DNA of 64,000 nucleotides from Streptomyces sp. SID8374 (lineage in GTDB: Bacteria > Actinomycetota > Actinomycetes > Streptomycetales > Streptomycetaceae). Shown here in pieces: positions 33,429 to 42,265 of this stretch. Made by a program: the position numbers and the translations under genes. The stretch is taken from NCBI RefSeq assembly GCF_009865135.1, contig NZ_WWGH01000002.1, positions 2,294,001 to 2,358,000 on the forward strand. The letters run 5' to 3'. How positions within the stretch are numbered: the stretch's first letter is position 1; every line of letters starts with the position of its first letter. The notes below the pieces were generated by a model that saw only the letters and a list, made by a program, of their open reading frames with translations, was not told the origin of the DNA and did no database searches.

Positions 33429-34445
33429 TCAGACCGTTGCGGGGCCGACCAGCTCTTCCAGGACGTCTTCCATCGTCACGAAGCCGATGACCGTCCCCTT
33501 GTCACCGGCGACGGCGGCGAGGTGCGTACCGGCGGCGCGCATCGCCGTCAGGGTGTCGTCCAGCGGGGTGTCGATCTCGACCCGGATCACCGGATGGATC
33601 GCGCTCGCGGGCAGCGGCTTGGTGCGCTCCGCGACCCCGAGGGCGTCCTTGATGTGCAGATAGCCCAGCACCCCGTCGTCCGGCCCGGTCACCGGCAGCC
33701 GGGAGAAGCCCGAGGCGACCGCGGCCCGCTCCAGCTGCTGCGGGGTGATGCCGAGGTCGACGGTGACGGTCCGGTTCAGCGGGACCATCACCTCGCCGAC
33801 CGGCCGGGTGCCCAGCTCCAGGGCGTCCTGGAGCCGCTCGCCGTCGGCAGGGGCGAGGAGACCGGCTTCGCTGGAGTCCTTCACCAGCCGGACCAGCTCG
33901 TCGTCGGTGAAGACCGAGGAGACCTCGTCCTTCACATCGACCTTGAGCAGCCGCAGCAGCATGTTGGCGAACGCGTTGATACCGAAGATGACCGGGCGCA
34001 GCGCCCGGGTCAGCCACACCAGGGACGGGCCCAGCGCCAGGGCCGTGGCGACGGGCGCGGCGAGCGCGATGTTCTTCGGGATCATCTCCCCGATGAGCAT
34101 GTGGAGATAGGTCGCCAGGGTCAGCGCGATCACGAACGCGATCGGGTGGACCAGGGGGGCCGGTACGCCGATCGCGTCGAACGGCGGCTCCAGCAGATGA
34201 GCGATGGCCGGTTCGGCGACGGCGCCCAGCACCAGCGAGGAGATCGTGATGCCGAGCTGGGCCGTGGCCATGGCGGCCGACAGGTGTTCGATGCCCCACA
34301 GGGTGCTCTTGGCCCGCCGGCTGCCGCGCAGGGCCTCCGGTTCGATCTGGCTGCGGCGCACGGAGATCAGCGCGAACTCCGCGCCGACGAAGAACGCGTT
34401 CGTGAGGAGGGTGAGCGCGCCGATCAGAAGCTGGACGGTGGTCAT
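33429..34445 (-). CDS. CNNM/CorC-type hemolysin-family protein (DUF21 + CBS pair)
   Basis: A 338-residue membrane protein. Residues 1-200 are the DUF21 (CNNM) domain with four hydrophobic helices (LLIGALTLLTNAFFVGAEFALISVRRSQIE, LGITISSLVLGAVAEPAIAHLL, FVIALTLATYLHMLIGEMIPKNIA), followed by a CBS pair (VMVPLNRTVTVDLGITPQQLERAAVASGFSRLPVTG; GFVTMEDVLEELVG). It lacks the CorC_HlyC C-terminal domain. Family members affect Mg2+ or Co2+ handling. Its start overlaps the upstream gene by 4 bases (ATGA), so the two are coupled. Confidence 0.88.
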   Translation of the reverse strand: MTTVQLLIGALTLLTNAFFVGAEFALISVRRSQIEPEALRGSRRAKSTLWGIEHLSAAMATAQLGITISSLVLGAVAEPAIAHLLEPPFDAIGVPAPLVHPIAFVIALTLATYLHMLIGEMIPKNIALAAPVATALALGPSLVWLTRALRPVIFGINAFANMLLRLLKVDVKDEVSSVFTDDELVRLVKDSSEAGLLAPADGERLQDALELGTRPVGEVMVPLNRTVTVDLGITPQQLERAAVASGFSRLPVTGPDDGVLGYLHIKDALGVAERTKPLPASAIHPVIRVEIDTPLDDTLTAMRAAGTHLAAVAGDKGTVIGFVTMEDVLEELVGPATV

Positions 34446-35779
34446 CGGGCGTCCTCCTCCACGAGGGTCAGGGCCGGGGCGGGCGCGGTGATCCGCACCC
34501 GGTCGGCCCGGTGGTGTTCGATGTCGAGGACGTCGAACTGCCAGCCGTCGACCTCCACCCGGTCCGTGCGGACGGGGATGCGGGCGAGCTGGTTGGCGAG
34601 CAGCCCGGCGAGTGTCTCGTACGGGCCTTCCGGCGCGCGGAAGCCGATCCGGTCGAGTTGGTCCAGCCGGATGCTGCCCTCGGCCTCCCAGACCGCACGG
34701 CCGTCGCCGAGCGGCTCGGCCGGTGCCAGGTCGGGCCGCTCGTGCGGGTCGTGCTCGTCGCGGACCTCTCCGACGACCTCCTCGACGATGTCCTCCACGG
34801 TGGCGACCCCCGCCGTACCGCCGTACTCGTCGATGACGACCGCCATGGTCCGGTGGCGGCGCATCTGCGCCAGCAGCCGGTCCACGGGCAGTGAGTCCGG
34901 TACGAGGAGGGGCTCGGTGGCCAGAACGGTGACCGGGGTCCGGGCGCGCTCGGACTCGTCCAGGGCCAGCACGTCGCGGATGTGGACCGTACCGATGACG
35001 TGGTCCAGGCTGTCGCGGTAGACCGGGAAGCGGGACAGGCCGGTGGCCAGCGTGAGGTTGGCGGCGTCGGCCGCGGTGGCGTGGGCCTCCAGGGCCCGGA
35101 CGTCCACCCGGGGCGTCATCACGTTCTCGGCGGACAGCTCCGCCAGGTGCAGGGTGCGGACGAACAGCTCCGCCGAGTCCTGCTCGATGGCGCCCTGGCG
35201 GGCCGAGTGCTGGGCGAGGGCGATGAGCTCCTGCGGGGTACGGGCCGAGGCCAGCTCCTCGGCCGGCTCCAGGCCGAACCGGCGCACGGCACGGTTGGCG
35301 GTGTTGTTGAGGTGCCGGATCAGCGGGGCGAAGCAGGCCGTGAACGCGCGCTGCGGGCCGGAGACGACCTTGGCGACGGCGAGCGGGCTGGAGATCGCCC
35401 AGTTCTTCGGGACGAGCTCACCGACGACCATGAGGACGACGGTGGACAGCGCCACACCGAGCAGGGTCGCGACCGTGGACACGGCGCCCGACGGTAGGCC
35501 GGCGGACTCCAGCGGGGAGCGCAGGAGCACGGCCAGGGACGGCTCGGCCAGCATGCCGATGACCAGGGAGGTCACGGTGATGCCCAGCTGAGCGCCGGAC
35601 AGCTGGAACGTGAGCCGCTTGGCGGCCTTGAGCGCGCTTTCGGCCCCGCGTTCACCGGCCTGCGCGGCGCGTTCGAGCTCACCGCGCTCGATGGTGGTCA
35701 GCGAGAACTCGGCCGCGACGAACACCGCGCACGCCAGAGTCAGCCCGAGGGCGAGAAGGAGCAGGAGTACTTCGCTCAC
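34442..35779 (-). CDS. CNNM/CorC-type hemolysin-family protein (DUF21 + CBS + CorC_HlyC)
   Basis: A 445-residue protein: DUF21 (about residues 1-200; LLLLALGLTLACAVFVAAEFSLTTIERGELERAA, MVVGELVPKNWAI), a CBS pair (about 215-340; NVMTPRVDVRALEAH, VVIDEYGGTAGVATVEDIVEEVVGEVRDEHD), and a C-terminal CorC_HlyC domain (about 360-440; DQLDRIGFRAPEGPYETLAG, VDGWQFDVLDIEHHR). It is the larger partner of a pair with the 338-residue protein. Such pairs occur in most Streptomyces and are thought to work in divalent-metal transport or sensing. The first gene of the operon; promoter in the 244-base divergent space. Confidence 0.9.
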   Translation of the reverse strand: MSEVLLLLLALGLTLACAVFVAAEFSLTTIERGELERAAQAGERGAESALKAAKRLTFQLSGAQLGITVTSLVIGMLAEPSLAVLLRSPLESAGLPSGAVSTVATLLGVALSTVVLMVVGELVPKNWAISSPLAVAKVVSGPQRAFTACFAPLIRHLNNTANRAVRRFGLEPAEELASARTPQELIALAQHSARQGAIEQDSAELFVRTLHLAELSAENVMTPRVDVRALEAHATAADAANLTLATGLSRFPVYRDSLDHVIGTVHIRDVLALDESERARTPVTVLATEPLLVPDSLPVDRLLAQMRRHRTMAVVIDEYGGTAGVATVEDIVEEVVGEVRDEHDPHERPDLAPAEPLGDGRAVWEAEGSIRLDQLDRIGFRAPEGPYETLAGLLANQLARIPVRTDRVEVDGWQFDVLDIEHHRADRVRITAPAPALTLVEEDAR

Positions 35780-36022
35780 CGTGTCACCTCCGTCCCCTGG
35801 TGTGCCGGGGCAGGGATGACACGGTTCGTACTGGGAGGCTCACCCATTGCGGTACCGCAGCTCCTTCTCTGTTCGGGTCGTCGGAATGACGTCGGGCGGA
35901 TGGAAACCCGCCCTGTAGATAGTAAAGGGGGCGCAAAGCGATCGGGAGTGGTGCGCATCACAGGAGGGTGCGGCTGGGTAGAGAGGTGTTTTCACCCCAC
36001 GAAGAAGGAGTGGACGCCGGAC

Positions 36023-37021
36023 ATGGTGTTCAAGAAGTTGCTCGGAGCCCTCGGGGTCGGCGGCCCCTCGGTCGACACCGTTCTGCAACCCGCCCCCGCC
36101 CTTCCGGGCGGACCCCTCTCCGGCGAGGTCCGCCTGCGCGGCGGCGGGCGGGGTGTGACGGTCGAACAGATCTCCCTCCTCCTGGTCGCCCGGGTCGAGG
36201 TGGAGGGAGCCGACGAGGAGCACGACTCCACGGTCGTCCTCGAACGGTTCACCGTCGGCGGCGGGTTCCGGCTCGCGGAGGACGCCGAGCACACCGTGCC
36301 GTTCACCGTCACCCTGCCCTGGGAGACCCCGGTCACAGAGCTCCACGGCCAGCCGCTGGGCCCCGTGCTCGGGATCCGTACGGAGCTGGAGGTGGCCGGA
36401 GCGCGGGGCAAGGGCGACCTGGACCCGCTCGCGGTGGCGCCGCTGCCCGCCCAGGAGGCGGTCCTGGAAGCGTTCGGGCAGCTCGGATACGGCTTCAAGT
36501 CGGCCGATCTGGAGCTCGGCCACATCCGGGGGACCGGCCAGCAGCTGCCCTGCTACCAGGAGATCGAGATCGTGCCGCCCGCCGACCGGGCCCACGCGGT
36601 GAACGAGATCGAGGTGACGTTCCTCGCCGCGCCGGGCGGCCTGGAGGTCGTGATCGAGGTGGACAAGCGCGCCGGGCTCCTCACCGAAGGCCACGACACG
36701 GTGCACCGCTTCACCACCTCGCACCACGCGGTGCCTCAGGCCGACCGCAACGCCGAGGTCGACGCCTGGCTCCAGCAGGTGATCGGCGCGCAGACGGCCT
36801 ACGCCACGCCGTACCCGTACGCACAGGGCGGCAGCCACCACGACGACCACCACCACGCGCACCACCGCTCGGGCCCCGGGACCGGGGCGGTGGTGGCGGG
36901 AGTCGCGGCCGGTGCCGCCGTCGGTGTCGTCGGCGGAATGGTCGCCGCCGAGGTGATCGACGAGATCGGCGACGCCTTCGAGGGCGACGACGACGGCGGG
37001 GAGGGCGGCGAGGAGGAGTAA
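36023..37021 (+). CDS. spo0M: Sporulation-control protein Spo0M-like (arrestin fold)
   Basis: A 332-residue Spo0M family protein. Residues 1-250 form the arrestin-like double sheet: MVFKKLLGALGVGGPSVDTVL, RGVTVEQISLLLVARVEVEGADEEHD, VPFTVTLPWETPVTELHGQ, LGIRTELEVAGARGKGDLDPLAV and LGYGFKSADLELGHIRG. Bacillus Spo0M affects phosphorelay and cell-shape functions. After about residue 255 comes an unusual tail: a His-rich stretch (SHHDDHHHAHHRSG), a Gly/Ala/Val hydrophobic segment and a polyacidic end. GAAGGAG precedes the ATG, but 12 bases away. The function in Streptomyces is unknown. Confidence 0.88.
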   Translation: MVFKKLLGALGVGGPSVDTVLQPAPALPGGPLSGEVRLRGGGRGVTVEQISLLLVARVEVEGADEEHDSTVVLERFTVGGGFRLAEDAEHTVPFTVTLPWETPVTELHGQPLGPVLGIRTELEVAGARGKGDLDPLAVAPLPAQEAVLEAFGQLGYGFKSADLELGHIRGTGQQLPCYQEIEIVPPADRAHAVNEIEVTFLAAPGGLEVVIEVDKRAGLLTEGHDTVHRFTTSHHAVPQADRNAEVDAWLQQVIGAQTAYATPYPYAQGGSHHDDHHHAHHRSGPGTGAVVAGVAAGAAVGVVGGMVAAEVIDEIGDAFEGDDDGGEGGEEE

Positions 37022-37194
37022 CCCCCGGGGCGGCCCCGTGCGGATCTGCCCCTCGGGGCGCGGCTCCGCGCGGGGCGGCATCCGAGTGGCGGAAAACCCT
37101 TGCTCCGGGTGGCGCCCCCCGCAGGTGTGCCGGGCGCCTGACGAGGAAGGTGGAGGGGGTGAACCGCCGCCCGGACGTGTCGACGAGGAGATCC

Positions 37195-37629
37195 ATGAAC
37201 GCAGAGACCCGGCCTCCCGACCGGGCGCACCAGCGCCCGAAAGGCGTCACCGACACGACCGTCGAGGCGCTCGGCGCCCTGTCGAAGGCGCTGGAGACTA
37301 CCGAACGGGCCCGGGGCGCCCTCTACACCTTCCACCAGCTCACCGGCAGCGCCGACCTCACCCTCGACGACGCCGTACGGCTGCTCCGCGAGGCCGGGCA
37401 CGGGGACCAGGCCGACCGGGTCCAGCGGGAGATCCTCGGGCGCAACGTCATCCCCGGCCACTGGACCTTCCAGATCGTCGAGGAGTACAACGCCACGTAC
37501 TACGACGTGTTCCGGACGGTCGAGGAGGAGATCCGGGGCGAACTCGCCGAGGGCCGTGACCACTTGTACGAGGCCGAGATGAAGGAGGACCGGCGCACGC
37601 GAGGCCACCCGGACCACACCGCGACCTAG
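37195..37629 (+). CDS. Hypothetical helical protein (144 aa)
   Basis: A 144-residue protein rich in charged helices: TTVEALGALSKALETTERARGALYTFHQLTGSADLTLDDAVRLLREAGHGDQADRVQREILGR and FQIVEEYNATYYDVFRTVEEEIRGELAEG. No signal or membrane segment. GAGGAGATCC precedes the ATG. I do not recognise a family with certainty; homologues seem widespread among actinobacteria as small hypothetical proteins. It lies just before the carotenoid cluster on the same strand but 107 bases from crtY, and there is no reason to tie it to pigment synthesis. Confidence 0.65.
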   Translation: MNAETRPPDRAHQRPKGVTDTTVEALGALSKALETTERARGALYTFHQLTGSADLTLDDAVRLLREAGHGDQADRVQREILGRNVIPGHWTFQIVEEYNATYYDVFRTVEEEIRGELAEGRDHLYEAEMKEDRRTRGHPDHTAT

Positions 37630-37669
37630 GGCCTGTCACGGCGCGTCGCACGCATCCGTCCGGCCCCTC

Positions 37670-37723
37670 GGTACGGAAGGATTCCGTACCGGTCCAGCCG
37701 GAAGGATCCGTACCCGTCCAACC
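37670..37723 (+). promoter_or_regulatory. Palindrome and direct repeat upstream of crtY (operator candidate)
   Basis: GGTACGGAA (37670-37678) is an exact inverted repeat of TTCCGTACC (37682-37690), spaced by 3 bases. A degenerate second copy follows: the 25 bases from 37675 (GGAAGGATTCCGTACC...) recur at 37700-37723 with few differences (GGAAGGATCCGTACCC...). This block lies just upstream of the crtY ribosome site, where a regulator of the crtYTU operon could bind. Confidence 0.5.
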
Positions 37724-37736
37724 GAGAGGGGGAGCC

Positions 37737-38942
37737 GTGCCTGACGCCGACGTCGTCATCGTGGGCGCCGGAGCGGCCGGGCTGAGCCTGGCGTACCACC
37801 TGTGCCCGCCGGGCGGCGCCGTACCGCTGTCGGTCGTGCTCGTCGACGCCCCGCCGGGGCCCTTGAGGCCGCCGCCGCGCACGTGGTGCTACTGGGAGCC
37901 GCCGGGCGGAGCCTACGACTCCGCCCTCGCCGCTTCGTGGCCACGGCTGCGGGTGCGGGCGGCCGACGGGACCGCCACGGTGAGCGACCCGTTCCCCTTC
38001 CGCTACAAGATGCTGCGCTCGGACGCCTTCGAGGCAATGGTCGGCCGACGTCTGTCCCAGGCGCCGGCCTTCCGCCGGATCGAGGCCACGGTGACCGCCG
38101 TACGCGACGCACCGGACGGCGGCGCCGAAGTGCTCACCCGAGGCGGGCAGGTTCTCGTCCGTGGCCGCCGGGTCTTCGACTCGCGCCCGCCCGTCCGCCT
38201 GCCGCCCGCCCGCACCACCCTGCTCCAGCACTTCATGGGCTGGTTCGTCCGCACCGAGCGCCCCTCCTTCGACCCGACGACCGCCGACCTGATGGACTTC
38301 CGCACACCGCAGCCCGCACATGGACTCTCCTTCGGCTACGTGCTCCCCCTCGACCCGCACACCGCCTTGGTCGAGTACACCGAGTTCTCGCCCGCCCCGC
38401 TGGGCACCGAGCAGTACCTGCGCGCCCTGCGCCACTACACCCAAGAGGTCCTGAAACTAGGGGAGTTCCGGATCACGGCGCAGGAACGCGGCGTCATCCC
38501 CATGACCGACGGCCGCTTTCCGCCCCACGAGGGGCGGTCCGTGCACCGCATCGGCACCGCAGGCGGCGCGACCCGCCCCTCCACCGGCTACACCTTCGCG
38601 GCCGTGCAGCGGCAGAGCCGGGCCATCGCGGGCCGACTCCGCGCCGGACGCGAGCTGCGGATGCCCGCGCCGTACGGGGCCTGGCCCCGAGCCATGGACG
38701 CGGTCATGCTGCGGGCGCTGGACAGCGGCCGGGTCGACGGCGCCGACTTCTTCACCCGCCTCTTCCGCACCGTCCCCGGCGAACGGCTGCTCCGCTTCCT
38801 GGACGGCAGCTCCCACCTCCACGAGGACCTGCTGATCGGCCTGCGCACACCGGTCGTCCCGATGCTGCGGACCGTCGTCGAACTCCCCTTCAGAGCGAGA
38901 AACCAACCCCCACCGACCGGCCACGAAGAGAGCACCCCATGA
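37737..38942 (+). CDS. crtY: Lycopene cyclase
   Basis: A 401-residue FAD-dependent lycopene beta-cyclase. The N-terminus VIVGAGAAGLSLAYHL is the FAD-binding Rossmann motif; PRTWCYWE, VFDSRPP, HFMGWFVRTERPSFDPTTADLMDFRTPQ and YVLPLDPHTALVEYTEFSP are the cyclase family signatures. It converts the ends of lycopene into beta-rings (beta-carotene). GAGAGGGGGAGCC precedes the GTG. The stop overlaps crtT by 4 bases (ATGA). The gene begins the plus-strand crtYTU operon, convergent with crtEIBV. Confidence 0.93.
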   Translation: MPDADVVIVGAGAAGLSLAYHLCPPGGAVPLSVVLVDAPPGPLRPPPRTWCYWEPPGGAYDSALAASWPRLRVRAADGTATVSDPFPFRYKMLRSDAFEAMVGRRLSQAPAFRRIEATVTAVRDAPDGGAEVLTRGGQVLVRGRRVFDSRPPVRLPPARTTLLQHFMGWFVRTERPSFDPTTADLMDFRTPQPAHGLSFGYVLPLDPHTALVEYTEFSPAPLGTEQYLRALRHYTQEVLKLGEFRITAQERGVIPMTDGRFPPHEGRSVHRIGTAGGATRPSTGYTFAAVQRQSRAIAGRLRAGRELRMPAPYGAWPRAMDAVMLRALDSGRVDGADFFTRLFRTVPGERLLRFLDGSSHLHEDLLIGLRTPVVPMLRTVVELPFRARNQPPPTGHEESTP

Positions 38943-39727
38943 CCCTGTTGCGCGGCGACGCACTGTCCGCGGCCTTCGATCACGGCTCCGGCGCCTACGA
39001 CCGGCTCGTCGCGGCCAGCCCCGGCTACCACGCCCATCTGCGCCGCTCCGCCCGCCGGTTGGGGCTGCCCGACGGCGGGCGCGGGCTCCGCGTGCTGGAC
39101 CTGGGATGCGGTACGGGTGCCTCCACGGCCGCGCTCCTCGCCGCCGCACCGTACGCCCGGATCACCGGCGTCGACGCCTCCGCGGGCATGCTGGACCGAG
39201 CGGCCGCGAAGAGCTGGCCACCGGGCGTCGACTTCGTGCACGCCCCGGTGGAGGAGCTGGCGGACCGGCTGCGCCCCGGCTCCTTCGACGCGGTGTTCGC
39301 CGGGTACCTCTTCCGCAACCTCGCCGACCCCGACAAGACCCTCGACCTGGTACGCGGTCTGCTCGCCCCGGGCGGCCGCCTCGCGGTGCACGAGTACACG
39401 CTCGGCGGATCCCCCGTCCACCGTGCCGTGTGGAACACGGTCTGTGCCGCGATCATCCAGCCCGCCGGACGGCTCGCCGGGGACGCCGAGCTCTACCGCC
39501 ATCTCCGGCGCAGCGTCGTCGAGTTCGACACCGCCCCCGCTTTCGCCGACCGGGTGCGGAGGGCCGGATTCACCGGCGTACGCATCCTCCCGCTGCCCGG
39601 CTGGCAGACCGGGATCACCCACACCTTCGTGGGCCGCGCGGGGAGGGGGCGTGATGTTTCCGCGCGACACCGGAACGGGGCAGCGGCGCGGCCGGGACCG
39701 CCGGGCGGCCGTGGTGCCCGCCCCTGA
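38939..39727 (+). CDS. crtT: Carotenoid-cluster SAM-dependent methyltransferase
   Basis: A 262-residue class I methyltransferase. LRVLDLGCGTGASTAALLAAAPYARITGVDAS is motif I with the acidic SAM ribose residue, and FDAVFAGYLFRNLADPDKTLDLVRGLLAPGGRLAVHEY gives motifs II-III, in the pattern of ubiquinone/menaquinone-type methyltransferases. The position between crtY and crtU matches crtT of the S. griseus isorenieratene cluster; its exact role there is not settled. The ATG overlaps the crtY stop; the C-terminus overlaps crtU by 74 bases in another frame. Confidence 0.88.
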   Translation: MTLLRGDALSAAFDHGSGAYDRLVAASPGYHAHLRRSARRLGLPDGGRGLRVLDLGCGTGASTAALLAAAPYARITGVDASAGMLDRAAAKSWPPGVDFVHAPVEELADRLRPGSFDAVFAGYLFRNLADPDKTLDLVRGLLAPGGRLAVHEYTLGGSPVHRAVWNTVCAAIIQPAGRLAGDAELYRHLRRSVVEFDTAPAFADRVRRAGFTGVRILPLPGWQTGITHTFVGRAGRGRDVSARHRNGAAARPGPPGGRGARP

Positions 39728-41213
39728 CGGCCGCGCCCGCTTCACACCGCAGGACGCCCCCACTGCGGCGGTCGTCGGAGGCGGCATCGCCGGGATCGCG
39801 GCGGCCACCCTGCTGGCCGAGCGCGGCGTACGCGTCACCCTCCACGAGCGGGAACGCAGCCTGGGCGGACGGCTGGCGGGCTGGCCCACCGAACTCGCCG
39901 ACGGCACGACCGTCACCATGAGCCGGGGCTTCCACGCCTTCTTCCGGCAGTACTACAACCTGCGCGGCCTGCTGCGCCGGGTCGACCCGGGCCTCGACTC
40001 GCTCACCCGGCTGCCCGACTACCCGCTGCGGCACAGCTCGGGCCTCCACGACAGCTTCGCCCGGGTGCCGCGCACCCCTCCCCTCAGCGCCCTGGGGTTC
40101 GTCGCGCTCAGCCCCACCTTCGGTCTGCGCGACCTGGTCCGGATGAACCCGCGCGCCGCCCTGCCACTGCTGGACGTCCGCGTCCCCGAGGTCTACGACC
40201 GCCTCGACTCCATCAGCGCCCATGACTTCCTCACCGGCATCCGCTTCCCCGAAGCCGCCCACCACCTGGCGTTCGAGGTGTTCTCCCGCAGCTTCTTCGC
40301 CGATCCGCGCGAACTGTCGGCGGCGGAGCTGGTGCTGATGTTCCACATCTACTTCCTCGGTTCCAGCGAGGGCCTGCTCTTCGACGTCCCCGACGAGCCG
40401 TTCCCCACCGCACTGTGGGACCCGCTCCACCGCTACCTGGAGGGCCACGGTGCCGACGTACGCACCGGGACCCCTGTCCGGCAGGTGCGGCCGCTGTCCG
40501 ACGGCGGACTGGACGTCACCACCGACGAGCGCACCACGCGGTACGACGCCCTCGTCCTCGCCCTGGACAGCGGCGGCCTGCGCCACGTCGTCGGCGCCTC
40601 CCCGGAGCTGGGCGACGCCGAGTGGCGGGCCAGGATCGACGGGCTGCGCACCGCCCCGCCGTTCCTGGTCTCCCGGCTCTGGACCGACCGGCCGGTGGCG
40701 TACGACCGGCCGGGATTCCTGGGCACCAGCGGCTACGGGCCCCTGGACAACGTGAGCGTCCTGGAGCGCTGGGAGGGCGAGGCCGCCCGCTGGGCCCGGC
40801 GCACCAAGGGGTCGGTCGTCGAACTGCACGCGTACGCCGTCGCACCGGACGCGGACCGGGGCGCCCTACAGGCCGAGGTGCTGCGCCAACTCCACCGGAT
40901 CTACCCGGAGACACGGAGCGCCCGCATCGTCGACGAGCGCCACGAGTGGCGGGCGGACTGCCCGATGTTCCCCGTGGGCGGCTACCGGGACCGGCCGGGC
41001 GTGCGCACCCCCGACCCGGCTGTCACGGTGGCCGGGGACATGGTCCGCACCGGGCTGCCGGTGGCGCTGATGGAACGCGCGGCCACCAGTGGATTCCTCG
41101 CCGCGAACGCCCTGTTGGAGCGGTGGGGCGTACGCGGGCAGACGCTCTGGACCGTTCCGCGCGCCGGGCGCTCGGCGGCCCTGCGGCGGCTCGCGGCGCT
41201 GGGGGCCGACTGA
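39654..41213 (+). CDS. crtU: Carotene desaturase/methyltransferase-type enzyme (isorenieratene synthase)
   Basis: A 519-residue FAD enzyme of the CrtI-like fold. VVGGGIAGIAAATLLAERGVRVTLHERERSLGGRL is the FAD motif; GFHAFFRQYYNLR, DSISAHDFLTGIRFPEAAHHLAFEVFSRSFF and VAGDMVRTGLPVALMERAATSGFLAANALL are typical of CrtU. The enzyme converts beta-rings to aromatic phi-rings with a methyl shift, giving isorenieratene. An N-terminal extension of about 35 residues precedes the Rossmann fold. The ATG at 39654 has GGGAGGGG upstream. Confidence 0.92.
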   Translation: MFPRDTGTGQRRGRDRRAAVVPAPDGRARFTPQDAPTAAVVGGGIAGIAAATLLAERGVRVTLHERERSLGGRLAGWPTELADGTTVTMSRGFHAFFRQYYNLRGLLRRVDPGLDSLTRLPDYPLRHSSGLHDSFARVPRTPPLSALGFVALSPTFGLRDLVRMNPRAALPLLDVRVPEVYDRLDSISAHDFLTGIRFPEAAHHLAFEVFSRSFFADPRELSAAELVLMFHIYFLGSSEGLLFDVPDEPFPTALWDPLHRYLEGHGADVRTGTPVRQVRPLSDGGLDVTTDERTTRYDALVLALDSGGLRHVVGASPELGDAEWRARIDGLRTAPPFLVSRLWTDRPVAYDRPGFLGTSGYGPLDNVSVLERWEGEAARWARRTKGSVVELHAYAVAPDADRGALQAEVLRQLHRIYPETRSARIVDERHEWRADCPMFPVGGYRDRPGVRTPDPAVTVAGDMVRTGLPVALMERAATSGFLAANALLERWGVRGQTLWTVPRAGRSAALRRLAALGAD

Positions 41214-41237
41214 GGGAGGGGGCCTCGTGGCCCCTCA
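41214..41237. terminator. Bidirectional terminator between crtU and the Rieske gene
   Basis: AGGGGGCC (41217-41224) pairs with GGCCCCTC (41229-41236), allowing one bulge, around a TCGT loop. It fills the 29-base space between the convergent crtYTU and crtEIBV operons. Confidence 0.6.
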
Positions 41238-41242
41238 GCCCT

Positions 41243-42265
41243 TCAGCCCGGGAACCGCCCGCTGTCGCGCAGCTCCCAGCGCCTCTCCGCGTACGCCAGG
41301 TCGTCCCGCCACAACCGCCCGGCCGAGGCGCGCATCAGCGGGCGCAGCAGCGGCGCGGCCGCCCGGGCCACCGCGAACCCGCGCCGGTCCGACGCCGCGA
41401 CCAGCGCCTCCGTCACGGCGGTGCGGGGCCGCCCCCGCTCGTCCGGGGCCAGGGGAGTGGCGTGGGTCTCCACGACGGACCCCGCGCCCTCGCCCTCGAC
41501 GATGTGCATGACGACCGTACGGGGCTCGGGCGCCGTGAACCGGGCCCGCACCGGCACCACCAGCCGCCCGGCCACCTTGAAGGAGACGTCGACCATGAAC
41601 CCGTCGTCGTCCGCCGGGGAGTGGGCCGGGGAGTCGGCGGGCGTTCCGGTCACCGTCAGATCCACGAAGGAGTACGGGTGGAACCACGCCCCGTGCCACG
41701 GATCGAGGCGGTTGGCCACCACGTCCTCCGGCTCGCAGCGGCCCACGCCGGAGTAGACCGCCTCCACGGCGTCCCGGACCCTCGGCCGGACCGGAACGTA
41801 CGGCCGCTCCGAAGGCGTCTCGCCGCCCACCGCGTCGAGTCGCACCCAGAGCAGGACCCCGTCGTCGAAGGCCGGATAGGGCTCCCACCCCGCGAACGGC
41901 CCGCCGTCCAGGGCCAGTCCGTGCCAGTGGCAGACCAGCGTGCCGCAGCGGACGGGGCTGTCCCGCAGGGGCGCCCCCAGGTGCGGGCAGGCGCCCGGCC
42001 CGGTGCGGAGCCTCCCCTCGGCGTCCCGCCACGCGACCACCTCGGTGGAGCCGACCGTGACGCCGAGGGTCCGGCCGGGCGGCAGGTCGCGCGAGGCGCC
42101 GATGACGTACCAGTTGCCGGACGGCCGGCTCTGCGCCCGCTTGAGGGCGTCCGCGATCAGCCCCGGTTTCGCCTCCCGCCAGGTCGGCGCCTGCCGCTCC
42201 CACGGCACGGGCGCGCGCCGCAGCCGCAGCGGAATACGGCTGGGGCGTCCTGGCCCGGGGCTCAT
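41243..42265 (-). CDS. crtV: Rieske [2Fe-2S] protein with DUF5914-type C-terminus (crtV position)
   Basis: A 340-residue protein. Residues about 45-140 are a Rieske domain: NWYVIGASRDLPPGRTLGV, ACPHLGAPL and CHWHGLALDGGPFAGWE give the C-x-H...C-x2-H cluster ligands. The rest matches the DUF5914 family that follows phytoene synthase in Streptomyces. In S. griseus the gene at this position was named crtV and described as a methylesterase; the sequence here shows instead a Rieske oxygenase-like protein. A ring or end-group oxidation in carotenoid synthesis is possible but unproven. The ATG overlaps the crtB stop by 4 bases. Confidence 0.85.
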   Translation of the reverse strand: MSPGPGRPSRIPLRLRRAPVPWERQAPTWREAKPGLIADALKRAQSRPSGNWYVIGASRDLPPGRTLGVTVGSTEVVAWRDAEGRLRTGPGACPHLGAPLRDSPVRCGTLVCHWHGLALDGGPFAGWEPYPAFDDGVLLWVRLDAVGGETPSERPYVPVRPRVRDAVEAVYSGVGRCEPEDVVANRLDPWHGAWFHPYSFVDLTVTGTPADSPAHSPADDDGFMVDVSFKVAGRLVVPVRARFTAPEPRTVVMHIVEGEGAGSVVETHATPLAPDERGRPRTAVTEALVAASDRRGFAVARAAAPLLRPLMRASAGRLWRDDLAYAERRWELRDSGRFPG

